Of a stretch of DNA of 64,000 nucleotides, positions 1 through 9,539 are shown piece after piece. A program made the position numbers and the translations under genes. How positions within the stretch are numbered: the stretch's first letter is position 1; the number at the start of each line of letters is the position of its first letter. The DNA is from Neptunicoccus cionae. Its GTDB lineage: Bacteria > Pseudomonadota > Alphaproteobacteria > Rhodobacterales > Rhodobacteraceae. The stretch spans positions 1,089,441 through 1,153,440 of the forward strand of contig NZ_BMKA01000002.1 of assembly GCF_014643735.1 (NCBI RefSeq). The letters run 5' to 3'. Below the pieces are notes generated by a model. The model saw only the letters and a list, made by a program, of their open reading frames with translations, ran no database searches and was not told the DNA's origin.

Positions 1-1194
1 TTTCCCACGGTGGGCTTTGATTTAAATCCTGAACGGATCAGCGCGCTGCGCAAAGGTGAGGATTTCACCCGAGAGGTCACACCCGATGAACTGTCACAAG
101 CGCAGCATCTGCAATTTGTCGATAATGTTAAGGATATTCGTGACTGCAATGTTTACGTGGTGACGGTGCCAACCCCTGTCGATGCCCACAAGCGTCCTGA
201 CCTAGGCCCATTGCTCGCGGCCAGCCGGTCAGTCGGCGGAGTGCTGTCGAAAGGCGATGTGGTGATCTTTGAAAGCACGGTCTATCCCGGCGCCACCGAA
301 GAAGACTGCGTGCCTGTGATCGAAGACGCCTCCGGTCTGGTGTTCAACCGCGATTTCTTTGTGGGCTACAGCCCTGAACGGATCAACCCCGGCGACATGC
401 AGCGCCGTTTGCCGAGCATTGTTAAAGTCACCTCCGGCAGCACGCCCGAAGCGGCGGATTTTGTGGACAGCCTCTATGCCGCGATCGTGCCGGTTGGCAC
501 CCATAAGGCCCCCTCTATCGCGGTGGCTGAGGCGGCAAAGGTGATCGAAAACACACAACGCGATCTGAATATTGCGCTGGTAAACGAGCTGGCGATGATT
601 TTTCACCGGCTCGGGATTGATACCGCTGACGTGTTGGAAGCTGCCGGAACGAAATGGAATTTTCTGCCCTTCAAACCGGGTCTGGTGGGCGGCCACTGCA
701 TCGGCGTTGATCCTTACTACCTGACCCACAAGGCGCAGGCGGTGGGCTACAACCCCGAAGTGATCCTTGCGGGGCGGCGGATCAACGATGCGATGGGCAA
801 AGTGGTTGCGTCTGAGTTGATCAAGGCGATGATCCGCAAAGGGGTCGCGATTGAAGGCTCAGAGATCCTTGTGATGGGGCTGACGTTTAAGGAAAACTGT
901 CCAGACCTGCGCAACACCCGCGTGGTGGATGTGATTGCAGAGCTTCAGGATTACGGGGTGACGGTGCATGTGCATGACCCTTGGGCCGATCCCGAACAGG
1001 CCCGCGCGATCTATGGAATTGATCTGGTCGCAGCGCCGGAAAATGGCCGGTATGACGCGGTTGTGCTGGCTGTCGCGCACGACGAATTTTCCAAAGACGA
1101 TCCAGCAAAAATAAGCGCGCTCTGTGCTTCCCCTAGCGTCATCTACGATCTGAAGCATATTTTGCCCAAATCAGCAGTCGATTTGCGTCTGTAA
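1..1194 (+). CDS. nucleotide-sugar dehydrogenase (UDP-HexNAc dehydrogenase, TviB/WecC type), 5' truncated
   Basis: This gene enters the window in frame at base 1; the N-terminal Rossmann beta-alpha start (GxGxxG) lies outside, and the visible part begins just before FDLNPERI. The family oxidises the C6 hydroxyl of a UDP-hexosamine to a uronic acid in two NAD-dependent steps, supplying cell-surface polysaccharide. The middle domain contains [13 protein letters not shown], and the catalytic cysteine sits in [12 protein letters not shown], which is diagnostic. The C-terminal UDP-binding domain contains [13 protein letters not shown] and ends near position 1194. About 397 residues are visible out of a usual 420-440, so only a short N-terminal piece is missing. 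The PERINPGD pattern fits the TviB/UDP-N-acetyl-galactosamine branch better than UDP-glucose dehydrogenase, but exact substrate is not decidable. Its operon partners would lie upstream of the window; the next gene is unrelated. Confidence 0.9.
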   Translation, partial: FPTVGFDLNPERISALRKGEDFTREVTPDELSQAQHLQFVDNVKDIRDCNVYVVTVPTPVDAHKRPDLGPLLAASRSVGGVLSKGDVVIFESTVYPGATEEDCVPVIEDASGLVFNRDFFVGYSPERINPGDMQRRLPSIVKVTSGSTPEAADFVDSLYAAIVPVGTHKAPSIAVAEAAKVIENTQRDLNIALVNELAMIFHRLGIDTADVLEAAGTKWNFLPFKPGLVGGHCIGVDPYYLTHKAQAVGYNPEVILAGRRINDAMGKVVASELIKAMIRKGVAIEGSEILVMGLTFKENCPDLRNTRVVDVIAELQDYGVTVHVHDPWADPEQARAIYGIDLVAAPENGRYDAVVLAVAHDEFSKDDPAKISALCASPSVIYDLKHILPKSAVDLRL

Positions 1195-1260
1195 CCCACC
1201 GCAGTCCTTGTTTTTTTCCTGCACCACGCGTTAACTGGAGCCGAGGCCTTGGGAGAGGCC

Positions 1261-3069
1261 GTGATCAAACGGGACACCAGAATGAACGCCGACACCGCGC
1301 CGCTCTTGCAGGTTAACGACCTGTCGATCGGGTTTGGAGACCAGCCCCCGATTATTACGGATGTTAACTTTTCGATTAATCGGGGCGAAACGCTTGCTCT
1401 GGTCGGGGAAAGCGGATCCGGTAAGACAATCACGTGCCGCTCGCTGTTGCGGGTGCTGCCCCGTGCTGCGGTGATCCATTCCGGCACGGCTGTATTTGAT
1501 CCAAAGGCCTCTGCGCCGGTGGATTTGTTCAACCTCTCTGAAAAAGATTTACGCGATGTGCGCGGTGACCGGATTTCGATGATCTTTCAGGAACCGATGC
1601 ACAGCCTGTCGCCGTTGCACCGTATCGGACATCAGGTGGCAGAAGTGCTGACCCTGCATCGTGGCCATTCCCGTACCAGTGCGAAGGTCGAGGTGTTAGA
1701 GAAATTCCGCCGTGTCGGCTTTGTTGATCCGGAACGGGCCTTCGCGGCCTATCCGTTCGAGCTTTCGGGCGGTATGCGCCAGCGGGCGATGATTGCGATG
1801 GCGATGATTGCGCGGCCCGAATTGTTGATCGCGGATGAACCGACTACAGCTCTTGATGTGACCACACAGGCGCAGGTGCTGGAGCTGATCAAGGGGTTGC
1901 AGGAAGAAACCGGTATGGCGGTGATCTTCGTGACCCATGATCTGGGGGTGGTGGCAAATATCGCCGATCAGGTCTGTGTGCTGCGCAAAGGGCGCGTGAT
2001 GGAGAGCGGGCCGACCGACATCGTGATCGGCGCACCGGCCCATGGGTACACGAAAAAGCTTCTGGCGGCGGCCCCTGCCATTCCGCACAGCGCGGAACCC
2101 TCTAAGGCGCGGCCCGTCGTGGACCCGATCCTCCAGCTTGAGGGGATCAACAAAACCTTTGTGTCCCGCGCTGGCACGTTCTTTGGTAAAAACCGTGCGG
2201 TTCAGGCCGTTCAGAACGTAAGCCTGACGGTTGAGCGGGGTAAAACCTTTGCTATCGTGGGCGAAAGCGGGTCGGGCAAGTCCACCGTGGCCAACATCGC
2301 GCTGGGCGCAACGTCGGCAGATGCGGGCGGAGAAATCCGGTATTGGGCCGAGAAAGGCGCCTTGCCGGTAGATGTTGCACATCTGGATGCGTCAGAGCGG
2401 CGGTCCTTTCAGCGGGAAGCGCAGATGGTGTTTCAAGACCCGTTTAGTTCCCTGTCCCCCCGAATGCAGATCATCGATATCCTGACGGAACCGCTGCGGA
2501 TTCACGGGATCGGGACACGCAAGGAACAAAAGGAACGTGCGGCGGAACTGCTAGAGAAAGTCGGGCTGGATAAAAATATGCTGCGCCGGTTCCCCCATGC
2601 CTTTTCCGGTGGCCAGCGCCAGCGCCTGTCTATCGCGCGGGCGCTCGCGCTTAATCCCAGCTTGCTGGTCTGTGACGAACCCACCAGTGCGCTCGACCTG
2701 TCGGTTCAGATGCAAGTGCTGGAATTGCTGGAAAAAATTCGGGACGATTTCGGACTGAGCTATCTGTTTATCAGTCACGATCTGGCCGTTGTGGCGCGGA
2801 TCGCGGATGAGGTGGCCGTGATGCGGCAGGGACAGATTGTGGAGCAGGCCGCCCCCGATGTGCTGTTCACAGCGCCGCGTCATCCCTACACAAAGGCGCT
2901 TATCGCTGCCTGTCTAGAGGCCGACGTCAGCCAGAAAATTAACCTTCAAACTGTGGCGCTGGGCGCGGGTGATCCCCACACATGGCCCGAAGACTATGCG
3001 ATGCAGGGCAGCAGCCTGCCGCCCCTGATCGAAACGGAGCCGGGCCATCTGGTTCGGGTGAACCCATGA
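1261..3069 (+). CDS. yejF: peptide ABC importer, double ATP-binding protein (YejF-like)
   Basis: This is a tandem fusion of two oligopeptide/dipeptide-type ABC ATPases. The first half has Walker A GESGSGKT at about residues 49-56, signature LSGGMRQR near 168 and Walker B LLIADEPTT. The second half has Walker A GESGSGKS near 335, signature FSGGQRQR and Walker B LLVCDEPTS. Two ATPases in one chain is the YejF arrangement, unlike separate DppD and DppF. I place the start at GTG 1261 because GGAG/AGG at 1252-1258 sits directly upstream; ATG 1282 is the alternative and has no clear ribosome site. The stop overlaps the next start by ATGA, so translation is coupled to the binding-protein gene. The ATPase gene comes first here, whereas enterobacterial yejABEF ends with it. 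Substrate is probably oligopeptides or peptide-like compounds. Confidence 0.9.
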   Translation: MIKRDTRMNADTAPLLQVNDLSIGFGDQPPIITDVNFSINRGETLALVGESGSGKTITCRSLLRVLPRAAVIHSGTAVFDPKASAPVDLFNLSEKDLRDVRGDRISMIFQEPMHSLSPLHRIGHQVAEVLTLHRGHSRTSAKVEVLEKFRRVGFVDPERAFAAYPFELSGGMRQRAMIAMAMIARPELLIADEPTTALDVTTQAQVLELIKGLQEETGMAVIFVTHDLGVVANIADQVCVLRKGRVMESGPTDIVIGAPAHGYTKKLLAAAPAIPHSAEPSKARPVVDPILQLEGINKTFVSRAGTFFGKNRAVQAVQNVSLTVERGKTFAIVGESGSGKSTVANIALGATSADAGGEIRYWAEKGALPVDVAHLDASERRSFQREAQMVFQDPFSSLSPRMQIIDILTEPLRIHGIGTRKEQKERAAELLEKVGLDKNMLRRFPHAFSGGQRQRLSIARALALNPSLLVCDEPTSALDLSVQMQVLELLEKIRDDFGLSYLFISHDLAVVARIADEVAVMRQGQIVEQAAPDVLFTAPRHPYTKALIAACLEADVSQKINLQTVALGAGDPHTWPEDYAMQGSSLPPLIETEPGHLVRVNP

Positions 3070-4994
3070 TGCTGAAGCCTGTTATTCGATCCCTATGTCT
3101 TGTCGCTTCACTGATCGCAGCGCCTTTGACGGCTATGGCAGACGACATTGTTATGCAGGAAACCGGATTTTGGGAAACAGAGGTCAAATCCGGCGCGCTC
3201 GACCCGATTGGCACGCGGATGCCGCGCAATCCGGTCGTGGTGGACATGGCCGCAAAAGGGCGGGCGTTCGGCCAGCACGGCGGCAACCTGCGGACGATGA
3301 TCACGCGATCCAAAGATGTCCGTCAGATGGTCGTTTACGGCTACGGTCGGCTGGTCGGTTATGATGCGAAATATGACCTTGTGCCCGACATTCTTGAGGA
3401 TGTGAAAGTCGCTGAGGAACGGATTTTCGTTCTGAAACTTCGCGAGGGCCACCGCTGGTCTGATGGTGCGCCTTTTACCTCGGATGATTTCCGCTACTGG
3501 TGGTATGACGTTGCGAATAATCCTGAACTCTCCCCCAGCGGGCCGCCGTCTTTTCTGCGGGTGGATGGGGAATATCCGCGCGTATTGTTCCCTGATGAGA
3601 CCACCGTCATCTTTCGCTGGTCCAAACCCAACCCCGGATTTCTGCCACGTCTTGCACAGGCCAGACCGCCGTTTATCTATCGCCCCTCGGGTTACCTGAA
3701 ACAGTTCCACGAAAAATATGCCGATCCGGCAAAGCTGGCCAAAGCTGTGGCAAAGAAAAAGGTTCGCGGGTGGGCGGCGCTGCACAACAAGCGCGACAAT
3801 ATGTATAAGTTCGACAACCCCAGCCTGCCGACTTTGCAGCCGTGGATACCGGCGGACACTGGCATGGACAGCCGCCGTCTTTTCGTGCGCAATCCCTATT
3901 ACCACCGCATCGACAGTCGCGGTTTGCAACTGCCCTACATCGACACCGTCGAAATGAGCATCGTCGGTTCCGGTCTGGTGGCCGCAAAAACCAACGCCGG
4001 AGAGGTCGACCTTCAGGCACGGGGGCTCGATTTTAATGATGTGGCGGTGTTGAAGAAGGGTGAATCCGAAGGACAGGATTACACGGTGCATCTGTGGCCC
4101 AATGGCACGGCGAGCCAGATTGCGATTTACCTGAACCTCAACCACGCTGATCCGGTCTGGCGCGAAATACTGCGGGATGTACAGTTCCGTCGTGCGCTGT
4201 CCCTTGGGATTGACCGGCGGATGATCAACCGCGCGCTCTATTTCGGGCTGGCCTCGGAAGGGAATATGACAGCACTGCCCGCCAGCCCGTTTTTCAGCGA
4301 GGCAAACCTGAACAGTTATGCCCAATATGATCCGGAGCGGGCGAGCAGGCTTCTGGATGATCTGGGGTATACGAAACGCAGAGGGGACGGTATCCGCGTT
4401 CTGGAGGATGGCCGCCCCATGCGCATTCTGGTGGAAACCGCGGGCGAGCGTCAGGAAGTCGAAAACGCCCTGCAAATCATCGCTGACACATGGCGCGATA
4501 TCGGGGTGGAACTGGTGATGCGTCCGCTTGACCGCGATATTCTGCGCCAGCATGTCTATTCCGGCCAGTCTATGGCTGCGGTCTGGTTTGGCTGGGACAA
4601 TGGCATCCCCACACCCAACACCTCTCCGGGGTATCTTGCGCCGCGTGCGCAGGACTTTTTCGCTTGGCCGAAATGGGGGCAGTATTATCAGACGAACGCC
4701 GAAGCGGGGGAGCCTGTGGATATGCCCAAAGCGGCCCGCCTGATGGATTTGGCGGCGGAATGGGAAAGAACGGACAATCGCACGCGACGGGTGGCGATCT
4801 GGCAGGAGATGTTAAAAATCCACGCAGAAGAAAAATACGCTATCGGCATTCTGGCGGAAGCACCCCAACCGGTTGTCGTGTCTAACAAATTGAAGAACGT
4901 GCCGGACGCGGGGCTGTGGGCCTGGGATCCGGGGGCGCATTTCGGGATACACCGGATGGATGAGTTCTTCTTCGCGCCAGAGGTCACCAACTGA
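3066..4994 (+). CDS. yejA: peptide ABC importer, periplasmic binding protein (family 5, YejA-like)
   Basis: Extracellular solute-binding protein family 5 of 642 residues. A signal peptide covers about residues 1-24 (basic start, hydrophobic LCLVASLIAAPLTA, cleavage likely after AMA). The mature chain carries the family-5 pattern of YGRLVGYDAKYDLVPDI followed by LREGHRWSDGAPFTSDDF, and later VQFRRALSLGIDRRMIN. It is longer than the usual 530-560 residues of DppA/OppA, as is common for the YejA branch. The start ATG at 3066 overlaps the upstream TGA by four bases. It should capture peptides in the periplasm and deliver them to the two permeases that follow. The exact ligand cannot be read from the sequence. 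Confidence 0.9.
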   Translation: MMLKPVIRSLCLVASLIAAPLTAMADDIVMQETGFWETEVKSGALDPIGTRMPRNPVVVDMAAKGRAFGQHGGNLRTMITRSKDVRQMVVYGYGRLVGYDAKYDLVPDILEDVKVAEERIFVLKLREGHRWSDGAPFTSDDFRYWWYDVANNPELSPSGPPSFLRVDGEYPRVLFPDETTVIFRWSKPNPGFLPRLAQARPPFIYRPSGYLKQFHEKYADPAKLAKAVAKKKVRGWAALHNKRDNMYKFDNPSLPTLQPWIPADTGMDSRRLFVRNPYYHRIDSRGLQLPYIDTVEMSIVGSGLVAAKTNAGEVDLQARGLDFNDVAVLKKGESEGQDYTVHLWPNGTASQIAIYLNLNHADPVWREILRDVQFRRALSLGIDRRMINRALYFGLASEGNMTALPASPFFSEANLNSYAQYDPERASRLLDDLGYTKRRGDGIRVLEDGRPMRILVETAGERQEVENALQIIADTWRDIGVELVMRPLDRDILRQHVYSGQSMAAVWFGWDNGIPTPNTSPGYLAPRAQDFFAWPKWGQYYQTNAEAGEPVDMPKAARLMDLAAEWERTDNRTRRVAIWQEMLKIHAEEKYAIGILAEAPQPVVVSNKLKNVPDAGLWAWDPGAHFGIHRMDEFFFAPEVTN

Positions 4995-6022
4995 TGCTAA
5001 TACTGCGCTATTCGATCTATCGTTTCATCACGATGCTCGCGACCCTTGTGGTGGTGTCGGCTCTGGTGTTCTTCATAATGAACCTGCCGCCGGGGGATTA
5101 CCTGTCGAACCTGATTGCCGAATTGCGGGCAACAGGGCAGGCGGACGGGATTTCCAAGGTGGAGTTCTTGCGGGTGGAATACTCGCTCGATCAGCCATTG
5201 TGGAAGCAATACCTGATCTGGATGGGCTTCTGGCCTGGCCCGCACGGGTTTTCCGGCATCATCCAAGGGGATTTTGGTTGGTCATTTGAATTCGACCGCC
5301 CCGTTGCGGAAATTGTCGGCGGGGCTCTGTGGTTGACGGTTTTGGTGAACGTGGCAGCGGTGCTGTTCGTTTATCTGGTGGCCCTGCCGCTGGGCGTTCT
5401 GGCGGCGGCGAAATCGAAAACATGGGTGGATTACACGTCGGCTTTTGTGGGGTATCTGGGACTGGCCACGCCGAACTTCTTGCTGGCGCTGATCCTGTTC
5501 TATTACGGGCACAAATATCTGAACCTGCCCATCGGCGGTTTGATGGCACCGGAGTTTGAGGGCCAACCCATGTCCCCCGAGAAGATAAAATCGGTCCTGC
5601 TGCACCTGATCATCCCAACCTTTGTGATTGGTACATCGGGCGCGGCAGCGATGATGCAGCGGTTGCGGGCCAATCTGCTGGACGAGCTGTCGAAACCCTA
5701 TGTGGATACGGCAAGGGCCAAGGGGGTGCCGCCGGTGAAGGCCATTCTGAAGTATCCGTTCCGCGTTTCACTGAACCCGCTTGTTGCGGATATCGGTAAT
5801 CTGCTGCCCTCTCTTATTTCCGGCTCGGTGCTTGTTTCCGTCGTGCTCGGCTTGCAGACGATCGGTCCGGCGCTGCTGACGGCGCTGAAATCGCAGGACC
5901 AGTTCCTCGCCGGTTTTATCCTGCTGTTTGTCGCGGCGTTAACCCTTGTTGGGACAATGATTTCTGACGTGTTGCTGGTGCTTCTTGATCCGCGCATCCG
6001 GTTTGGAGGGCGCGGAAAATGA
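4994..6022 (+). CDS. yejB: peptide ABC importer permease (YejB-like)
   Basis: Inner-membrane permease of 342 residues in the DppB/OppB family. It has an N-terminal membrane helix after MLILRYSIYRF, a periplasmic segment that starts with the typical PPGDYLSNL, and five more helices. The cytoplasmic EAA coupling loop is DTARAKGVPPVKAILKYPF at about residues 237-255, where the ATPase docks. ATG at 4994 shares one base with the stop of the binding-protein gene, and the 3' end overlaps the second permease by four bases, so the four genes form one tightly coupled operon. Confidence 0.9.
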   Translation: MLILRYSIYRFITMLATLVVVSALVFFIMNLPPGDYLSNLIAELRATGQADGISKVEFLRVEYSLDQPLWKQYLIWMGFWPGPHGFSGIIQGDFGWSFEFDRPVAEIVGGALWLTVLVNVAAVLFVYLVALPLGVLAAAKSKTWVDYTSAFVGYLGLATPNFLLALILFYYGHKYLNLPIGGLMAPEFEGQPMSPEKIKSVLLHLIIPTFVIGTSGAAAMMQRLRANLLDELSKPYVDTARAKGVPPVKAILKYPFRVSLNPLVADIGNLLPSLISGSVLVSVVLGLQTIGPALLTALKSQDQFLAGFILLFVAALTLVGTMISDVLLVLLDPRIRFGGRGK

Positions 6023-7176
6023 CCAACTTGCCAAACAACCACTACGTCGATGATGCGCCTTATGATCCGAACGAGGATATTAAATCCATCGACCGCCCTG
6101 ATCTGGACGCGCCAAGCTGGCAGCTGATCTGGCGCAAATTCAAACGGCACAAGCTGGGTTTGTGGTCCGGTATTTTCCTGCTGGTGGCCTATCTTAGCCT
6201 GCCGTTCGTGGGGTTTCTCGTGCCCTACACCCCGAACGAGCGGAACGCGGATCACCTTTATGCGGCGCCCCAAATGGTGCGGCTGTTCCATGAAGGCGCG
6301 TTCATCGGGCCCTATGTCTATCCGATTACCGCCGAGGCGGATCTTGAAAACTTCCGCTGGAATTACGCACAAGACCGCGAAAATCCGGCGCGGCTGGAGT
6401 ATTTCTGCAAAGGGGATGACTATAACTTCCTTGGCTTGTTCCGCGCCGATACCCATCTGTTCTGCGCACCCGAAGGCGCGACAGTGTTCTTGTGGGGGGC
6501 GGACCGGCTGGGGCGGGATATCTTCTCTCGTATCTTTTACGGCGCACAACTTTCCCTGACGGTGGGTCTGATCGGGATCACCGTGTCATTTATCCTAGGG
6601 ATCACTATCGGGGGGCTTGCAGGGTACTTTGGTGGGCGCACAGATTGGGGCGTGCAGCGGGTGATTGAAGTTTTGCGATCCCTGCCGGAGCTGCCTTTGT
6701 GGCTGGCCCTGTCTGCGGCGGTGCCGAGCCACTGGGGGCCGGTGGCGGTGTTCTTTGTGATTTCGATCATTCTGGGGCTGCTGGACTGGCCCGGACTGGC
6801 GCGGGCGGTGCGGTCCAAATTTCTTGCCCTGCGGGAAGAGGAATTCGTGCGCGCGGCTGAAATGATGGGAGCGAAGCCGAACCGGATTATCCGAAAGCAT
6901 CTGCTGCCCAATTTCGCCAGCCATTTGATCGCCAGCGCCATGCTGTCGATTCCGGCGATGATCCTTGGTGAAACGGCATTGTCGTTTCTTGGTCTGGGGC
7001 TGCGGGCTCCGGCGGTGAGTTGGGGGGTGATGCTGAACGATGCGCAGAACCTTGCCTCGATCGAGATTTATCCCTGGACTGCAATCCCGATGCTGCCGGT
7101 TATTATCGTGGTGCTGGCGTTCAACTTTTTAGGGGACGGTTTGCGGGATTCCCTCGATCCGTACTCGGACCACTAA
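6019..7176 (+). CDS. yejE: peptide ABC importer permease (YejE-like)
   Basis: Second permease, 385 residues, DppC/OppC family. After the first helix (LGLWSGIFLLVAYLSLPFV) there is a long periplasmic insertion at about residues 70-165 with repeated aromatic residues; this insertion is a trait of the YejE branch and explains the length above the usual 290-300. The segment GADRLGRDIFSRIFYGAQLS marks the start of the conserved transmembrane domain, and the EAA loop is FVRAAEMMGAKPNRIIRKH. Start ATG 6019 overlaps the yejB stop by four bases. It is the last gene of the operon and is followed by a GC-rich hairpin. Confidence 0.9.
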   Translation: MTNLPNNHYVDDAPYDPNEDIKSIDRPDLDAPSWQLIWRKFKRHKLGLWSGIFLLVAYLSLPFVGFLVPYTPNERNADHLYAAPQMVRLFHEGAFIGPYVYPITAEADLENFRWNYAQDRENPARLEYFCKGDDYNFLGLFRADTHLFCAPEGATVFLWGADRLGRDIFSRIFYGAQLSLTVGLIGITVSFILGITIGGLAGYFGGRTDWGVQRVIEVLRSLPELPLWLALSAAVPSHWGPVAVFFVISIILGLLDWPGLARAVRSKFLALREEEFVRAAEMMGAKPNRIIRKHLLPNFASHLIASAMLSIPAMILGETALSFLGLGLRAPAVSWGVMLNDAQNLASIEIYPWTAIPMLPVIIVVLAFNFLGDGLRDSLDPYSDH

Positions 7177-7190
7177 AGACGGGGCGGTAG

Positions 7191-7209
7191 CCGGGGGCGC
7201 TGCCCCCGG
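7191..7209. terminator. GC-rich perfect hairpin between convergent genes
   Basis: CCGGGGGC (7191-7198) and GCCCCCGG (7202-7209) form an eight-base-pair stem with a three-base loop, followed by a second run CCCCCGGG at 7211-7218. It lies between the ends of the yejE-like gene and the HupE gene, so it could end both transcripts. There is no T-run, so it may instead be a member of the GC-rich palindromic repeats that are frequent between genes in Rhodobacterales; that comparison is from memory. Confidence 0.5.
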
Positions 7210-7240
7210 ACCCCCGGGATATTGTTCGCCAGAAGAAGCC

Positions 7241-8386
7241 TCAGGCGATGAGGGCTGTACGCTCCAACACCCAGTATGTGGCCATGATTGCGATCGCGGC
7301 CGAGGCGGGGACGACGATGCGGCTGTGATACCACTGTTTGTTGCGGAACCAGATGCCCACTGCAAGGAAACAGATGGCGATCACAGCGAGCTGGCCGATT
7401 TCGACACCAATGTTAAAGGCGATCAGTGCGGGGATGAATTGCGCTGTGGGCAGGCCGAAGTCGCCCAGAACAGATGCAAAGCCGAGCCCGTGCAGCAAGC
7501 CAAAGCCGAATATCAGGAAGGGCCGCCACGCGGTGAGCTTTTCGGTAAAGATGTTTTCCACCGCGACAAAGACGATAGAGGCGGCGATCAGCGGTTCGAC
7601 GATGGAGCCGGGCACATTAACCCAGCCAAGTGCGCCAAGGGCCAGCGTGATGGTATGGGCCAGCGTAAACATGGTGACTTGCATCAGCAGCGGGCGCAGG
7701 TGGGCGGAAAGCAGAAACAGGCCGATTACGAACAGGATATGGTCGAGACCTTTGGGGATGATATGATCAAAGCCTGCCACGATATAATCCCAGACGACCT
7801 CTCCGGTGGATTGGGGGGCGATGTTGTCCAGATCAACGGTCGCTGTCGCACCGCTTGCCACATAGTCTGCGATCACCGGATCGACAGTATCTGGTAGCGA
7901 CACCCGCAGGACGCTATCGCCGTAATCCGCAGGAAAATCCCATGTCAGCGTGCCGGAGGCCGAGGGCAGGGTCGCGCTGTAAGTCAGGGTGGAGACACGG
8001 GCGATGTCAGGGTCGCCGACTGGAGGAATGGTGTGATCCACATAACGCAGGTCCACCGGTGTTCCATCCAACGAGAGCCTGAGCGTTGGGTCAAAGGCAG
8101 GGCGCAAAGCGGCATATGCCTGTGCAAGTTCTTCAGGCGTGGTTTCGCGCAGGCGAAGGTATTCTTCCTCCCCTGCTTCGGCGTTCTCTGTGTTCGACTC
8201 ATCCGCAACTCCGGCGATGATGGCTTCCAGATTTGTGTTGATCGACAGGGTTACTTCACTGCCGTTCAGGGCCATGTCGATGATCGACGGCGTGGCTTCA
8301 TGGGCCCGTAAAGGACTGAGAGAGATAAAAAATGCGGCGAGCGTGGCTAAGAGGAGCAACGCACTATATGGTTTGGGAAAGGTCAT
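7241..8386 (-). CDS. HupE/UreJ family protein (probable nickel/cobalt membrane transporter)
   Basis: A 381-residue protein with an N-terminal signal-type helix (about residues 8-28, ending LRAHEA), a soluble periplasmic region to about residue 200 and a C-terminal membrane domain. The membrane domain opens with FDHIIPKGLDHILF, the histidine-containing signature of HupE/UreJ proteins, and a second conserved part reads GFGLLHGLGFASV. HupE and UreJ proteins are associated with nickel uptake for hydrogenase and urease; the large N-terminal domain here is typical of the long HupE_UreJ_2 form. Neither urease nor hydrogenase genes are visible. The gene is divergent from the DUF4198 gene with only 15 bases between start codons, so the two are likely controlled together. 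Metal specificity is inference. Confidence 0.85.
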   Translation of the reverse strand: MTFPKPYSALLLLATLAAFFISLSPLRAHEATPSIIDMALNGSEVTLSINTNLEAIIAGVADESNTENAEAGEEEYLRLRETTPEELAQAYAALRPAFDPTLRLSLDGTPVDLRYVDHTIPPVGDPDIARVSTLTYSATLPSASGTLTWDFPADYGDSVLRVSLPDTVDPVIADYVASGATATVDLDNIAPQSTGEVVWDYIVAGFDHIIPKGLDHILFVIGLFLLSAHLRPLLMQVTMFTLAHTITLALGALGWVNVPGSIVEPLIAASIVFVAVENIFTEKLTAWRPFLIFGFGLLHGLGFASVLGDFGLPTAQFIPALIAFNIGVEIGQLAVIAICFLAVGIWFRNKQWYHSRIVVPASAAIAIMATYWVLERTALIA

Positions 8387-8401
8387 GAGGGGATTTCTGT
8401 T

Positions 8402-9190
8402 ATGAATTGGTTGAAGGCTTGTGTTGTGTCTATGGTATTTGGACTGTCGGGTCCATCACTGGCACATGAGTACTGGATCGAGCCACTGGATTTTACCGTG
8501 CCAGTGGACGGGCGTATGATGGCCTTTCTCAAGGTGGGGTCCGAGTTGAAAGGGTCCACATTTCCCTATATTCCTGCGCAGTTCCAGTCCTTTACTATTA
8601 CGAATGGTAAGGGGACTTTGGATCACAAAGGGACCGTCGGGGACAGCCCAGCCTTGCAAGTTGCAGCGCCTGAGAACGGGTTGAACATCCTTGCCTATCA
8701 TTCCAACGCGAACCGTTTAACCTATCGCGATCCCGACCTTCTGGAGAAATATCTAAAGGCCGAGGGGCTGGATTTTGTGCTTGAAGAGCATCGCGCCAAT
8801 GGATGGCCCGAGATCAATATCACCGAGACCTACACGCGCAATGCAAAGGCGCTGGTGCAGGTCGGCCCTTATGACGGGGGCAGTGATCAAGTGCTCGGCT
8901 TGCCGTTTGAACTGGTGGTCGAAGGCTCTCCCTATGCACCCGATACAGATCGCGTGCGGGTGCAACTGCTTTGGCAGGGGGCGCCGGTGGCAGACTATCC
9001 GATCAATGTGTTTATGAAGGACGGCGAAGTCACCACTGGGCGGGTCCATACGGATGAGGCCGGATATGCCGAAGTAGCCGTCCCCGAGAGCGGTTTTGTC
9101 TTATTGAATTCCGTTCACATCGCGCGGCCAGACACCGGAGACGCACCGTTTTACGAAAGTTTCTGGGCTTCAATGACTTTCGGGCGCTGA
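8402..9190 (+). CDS. DUF4198 periplasmic protein (NikM/CbiK-like, possible metal-uptake accessory)
   Basis: A 262-residue exported protein: signal peptide of about 21 residues ending SLAHEYWIEP, with the first mature residues including a His as in DUF4198 proteins. The body is beta-rich with the late segment VRVQLLWQGAPVADYPINVF, and the C terminus resembles a carboxypeptidase-regulatory-like fold. DUF4198 members are annotated as periplasmic components near cobalt or nickel transport genes. Divergent pairing with HupE/UreJ supports a shared metal-related role. GAGGGG about ten bases upstream of ATG 8402 may be the ribosome site. The stop codon touches the stop codon of the next, convergent gene with no spacer, so the two transcripts must overlap at their 3' ends. 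Confidence 0.8.
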   Translation: MNWLKACVVSMVFGLSGPSLAHEYWIEPLDFTVPVDGRMMAFLKVGSELKGSTFPYIPAQFQSFTITNGKGTLDHKGTVGDSPALQVAAPENGLNILAYHSNANRLTYRDPDLLEKYLKAEGLDFVLEEHRANGWPEINITETYTRNAKALVQVGPYDGGSDQVLGLPFELVVEGSPYAPDTDRVRVQLLWQGAPVADYPINVFMKDGEVTTGRVHTDEAGYAEVAVPESGFVLLNSVHIARPDTGDAPFYESFWASMTFGR

Positions 9191-9448
9191 TCAGCTACCG
9201 CGCTTTAGAAGCTGGAGCAGGAACAACAATATCACAGCGCCAATCGTGGCGCTGATGATAGAGCCAAGCAATCCGCCGCCGACGGGCAGACCTATGGCGG
9301 GCAGCAGCAGTGTGGCGATGAAAGCGCCCAGGATACCGATCACGATGTTTCCGATCAGGCCAAAGCCGGAGCCTTTGACGATTTTTCCGGCCAGCCAGCC
9401 GGCGACCGCGCCGACGATCAAAAGAACAAAGACACTTGTGATACCCAT
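9191..9448 (-). CDS. GlsB/YeaQ/YmgE family small membrane protein
   Basis: An 85-residue protein almost wholly made of three hydrophobic, glycine-rich helices: a first helix with VGAVAGWLAGKIVKG, a second starting LIGNIVIGILGAFIA and a third ending IGAVILLFLLQLLKR. This is the transglycosylase-associated (GlsB/YeaQ) family, inner-membrane proteins induced by general stress whose biochemical role is unclear. I start it at ATG 9448 because AAGGA lies seven bases upstream; an in-frame start nine codons earlier would add a non-conserved tail. It stands alone, oriented against the DUF4198 gene. Confidence 0.88.
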   Translation of the reverse strand: MGITSVFVLLIVGAVAGWLAGKIVKGSGFGLIGNIVIGILGAFIATLLLPAIGLPVGGGLLGSIISATIGAVILLFLLQLLKRGS

Positions 9449-9539
9449 GAAGCTATCCTTTTTTGTTGCAACCACCGTGACGTGGTTTCTGCCCTAACAC
9501 AAGATATATGGCGCGGATTGCGGCCTTGGCAATTATGCT

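Noticed and set aside
3108-4553. Long minus-strand open frame opposite the peptide-binding protein gene
   Set aside because: It has no protein family likeness, no ribosome site and mirrors a clear family-5 gene; high-GC codon use opens the opposite strand.
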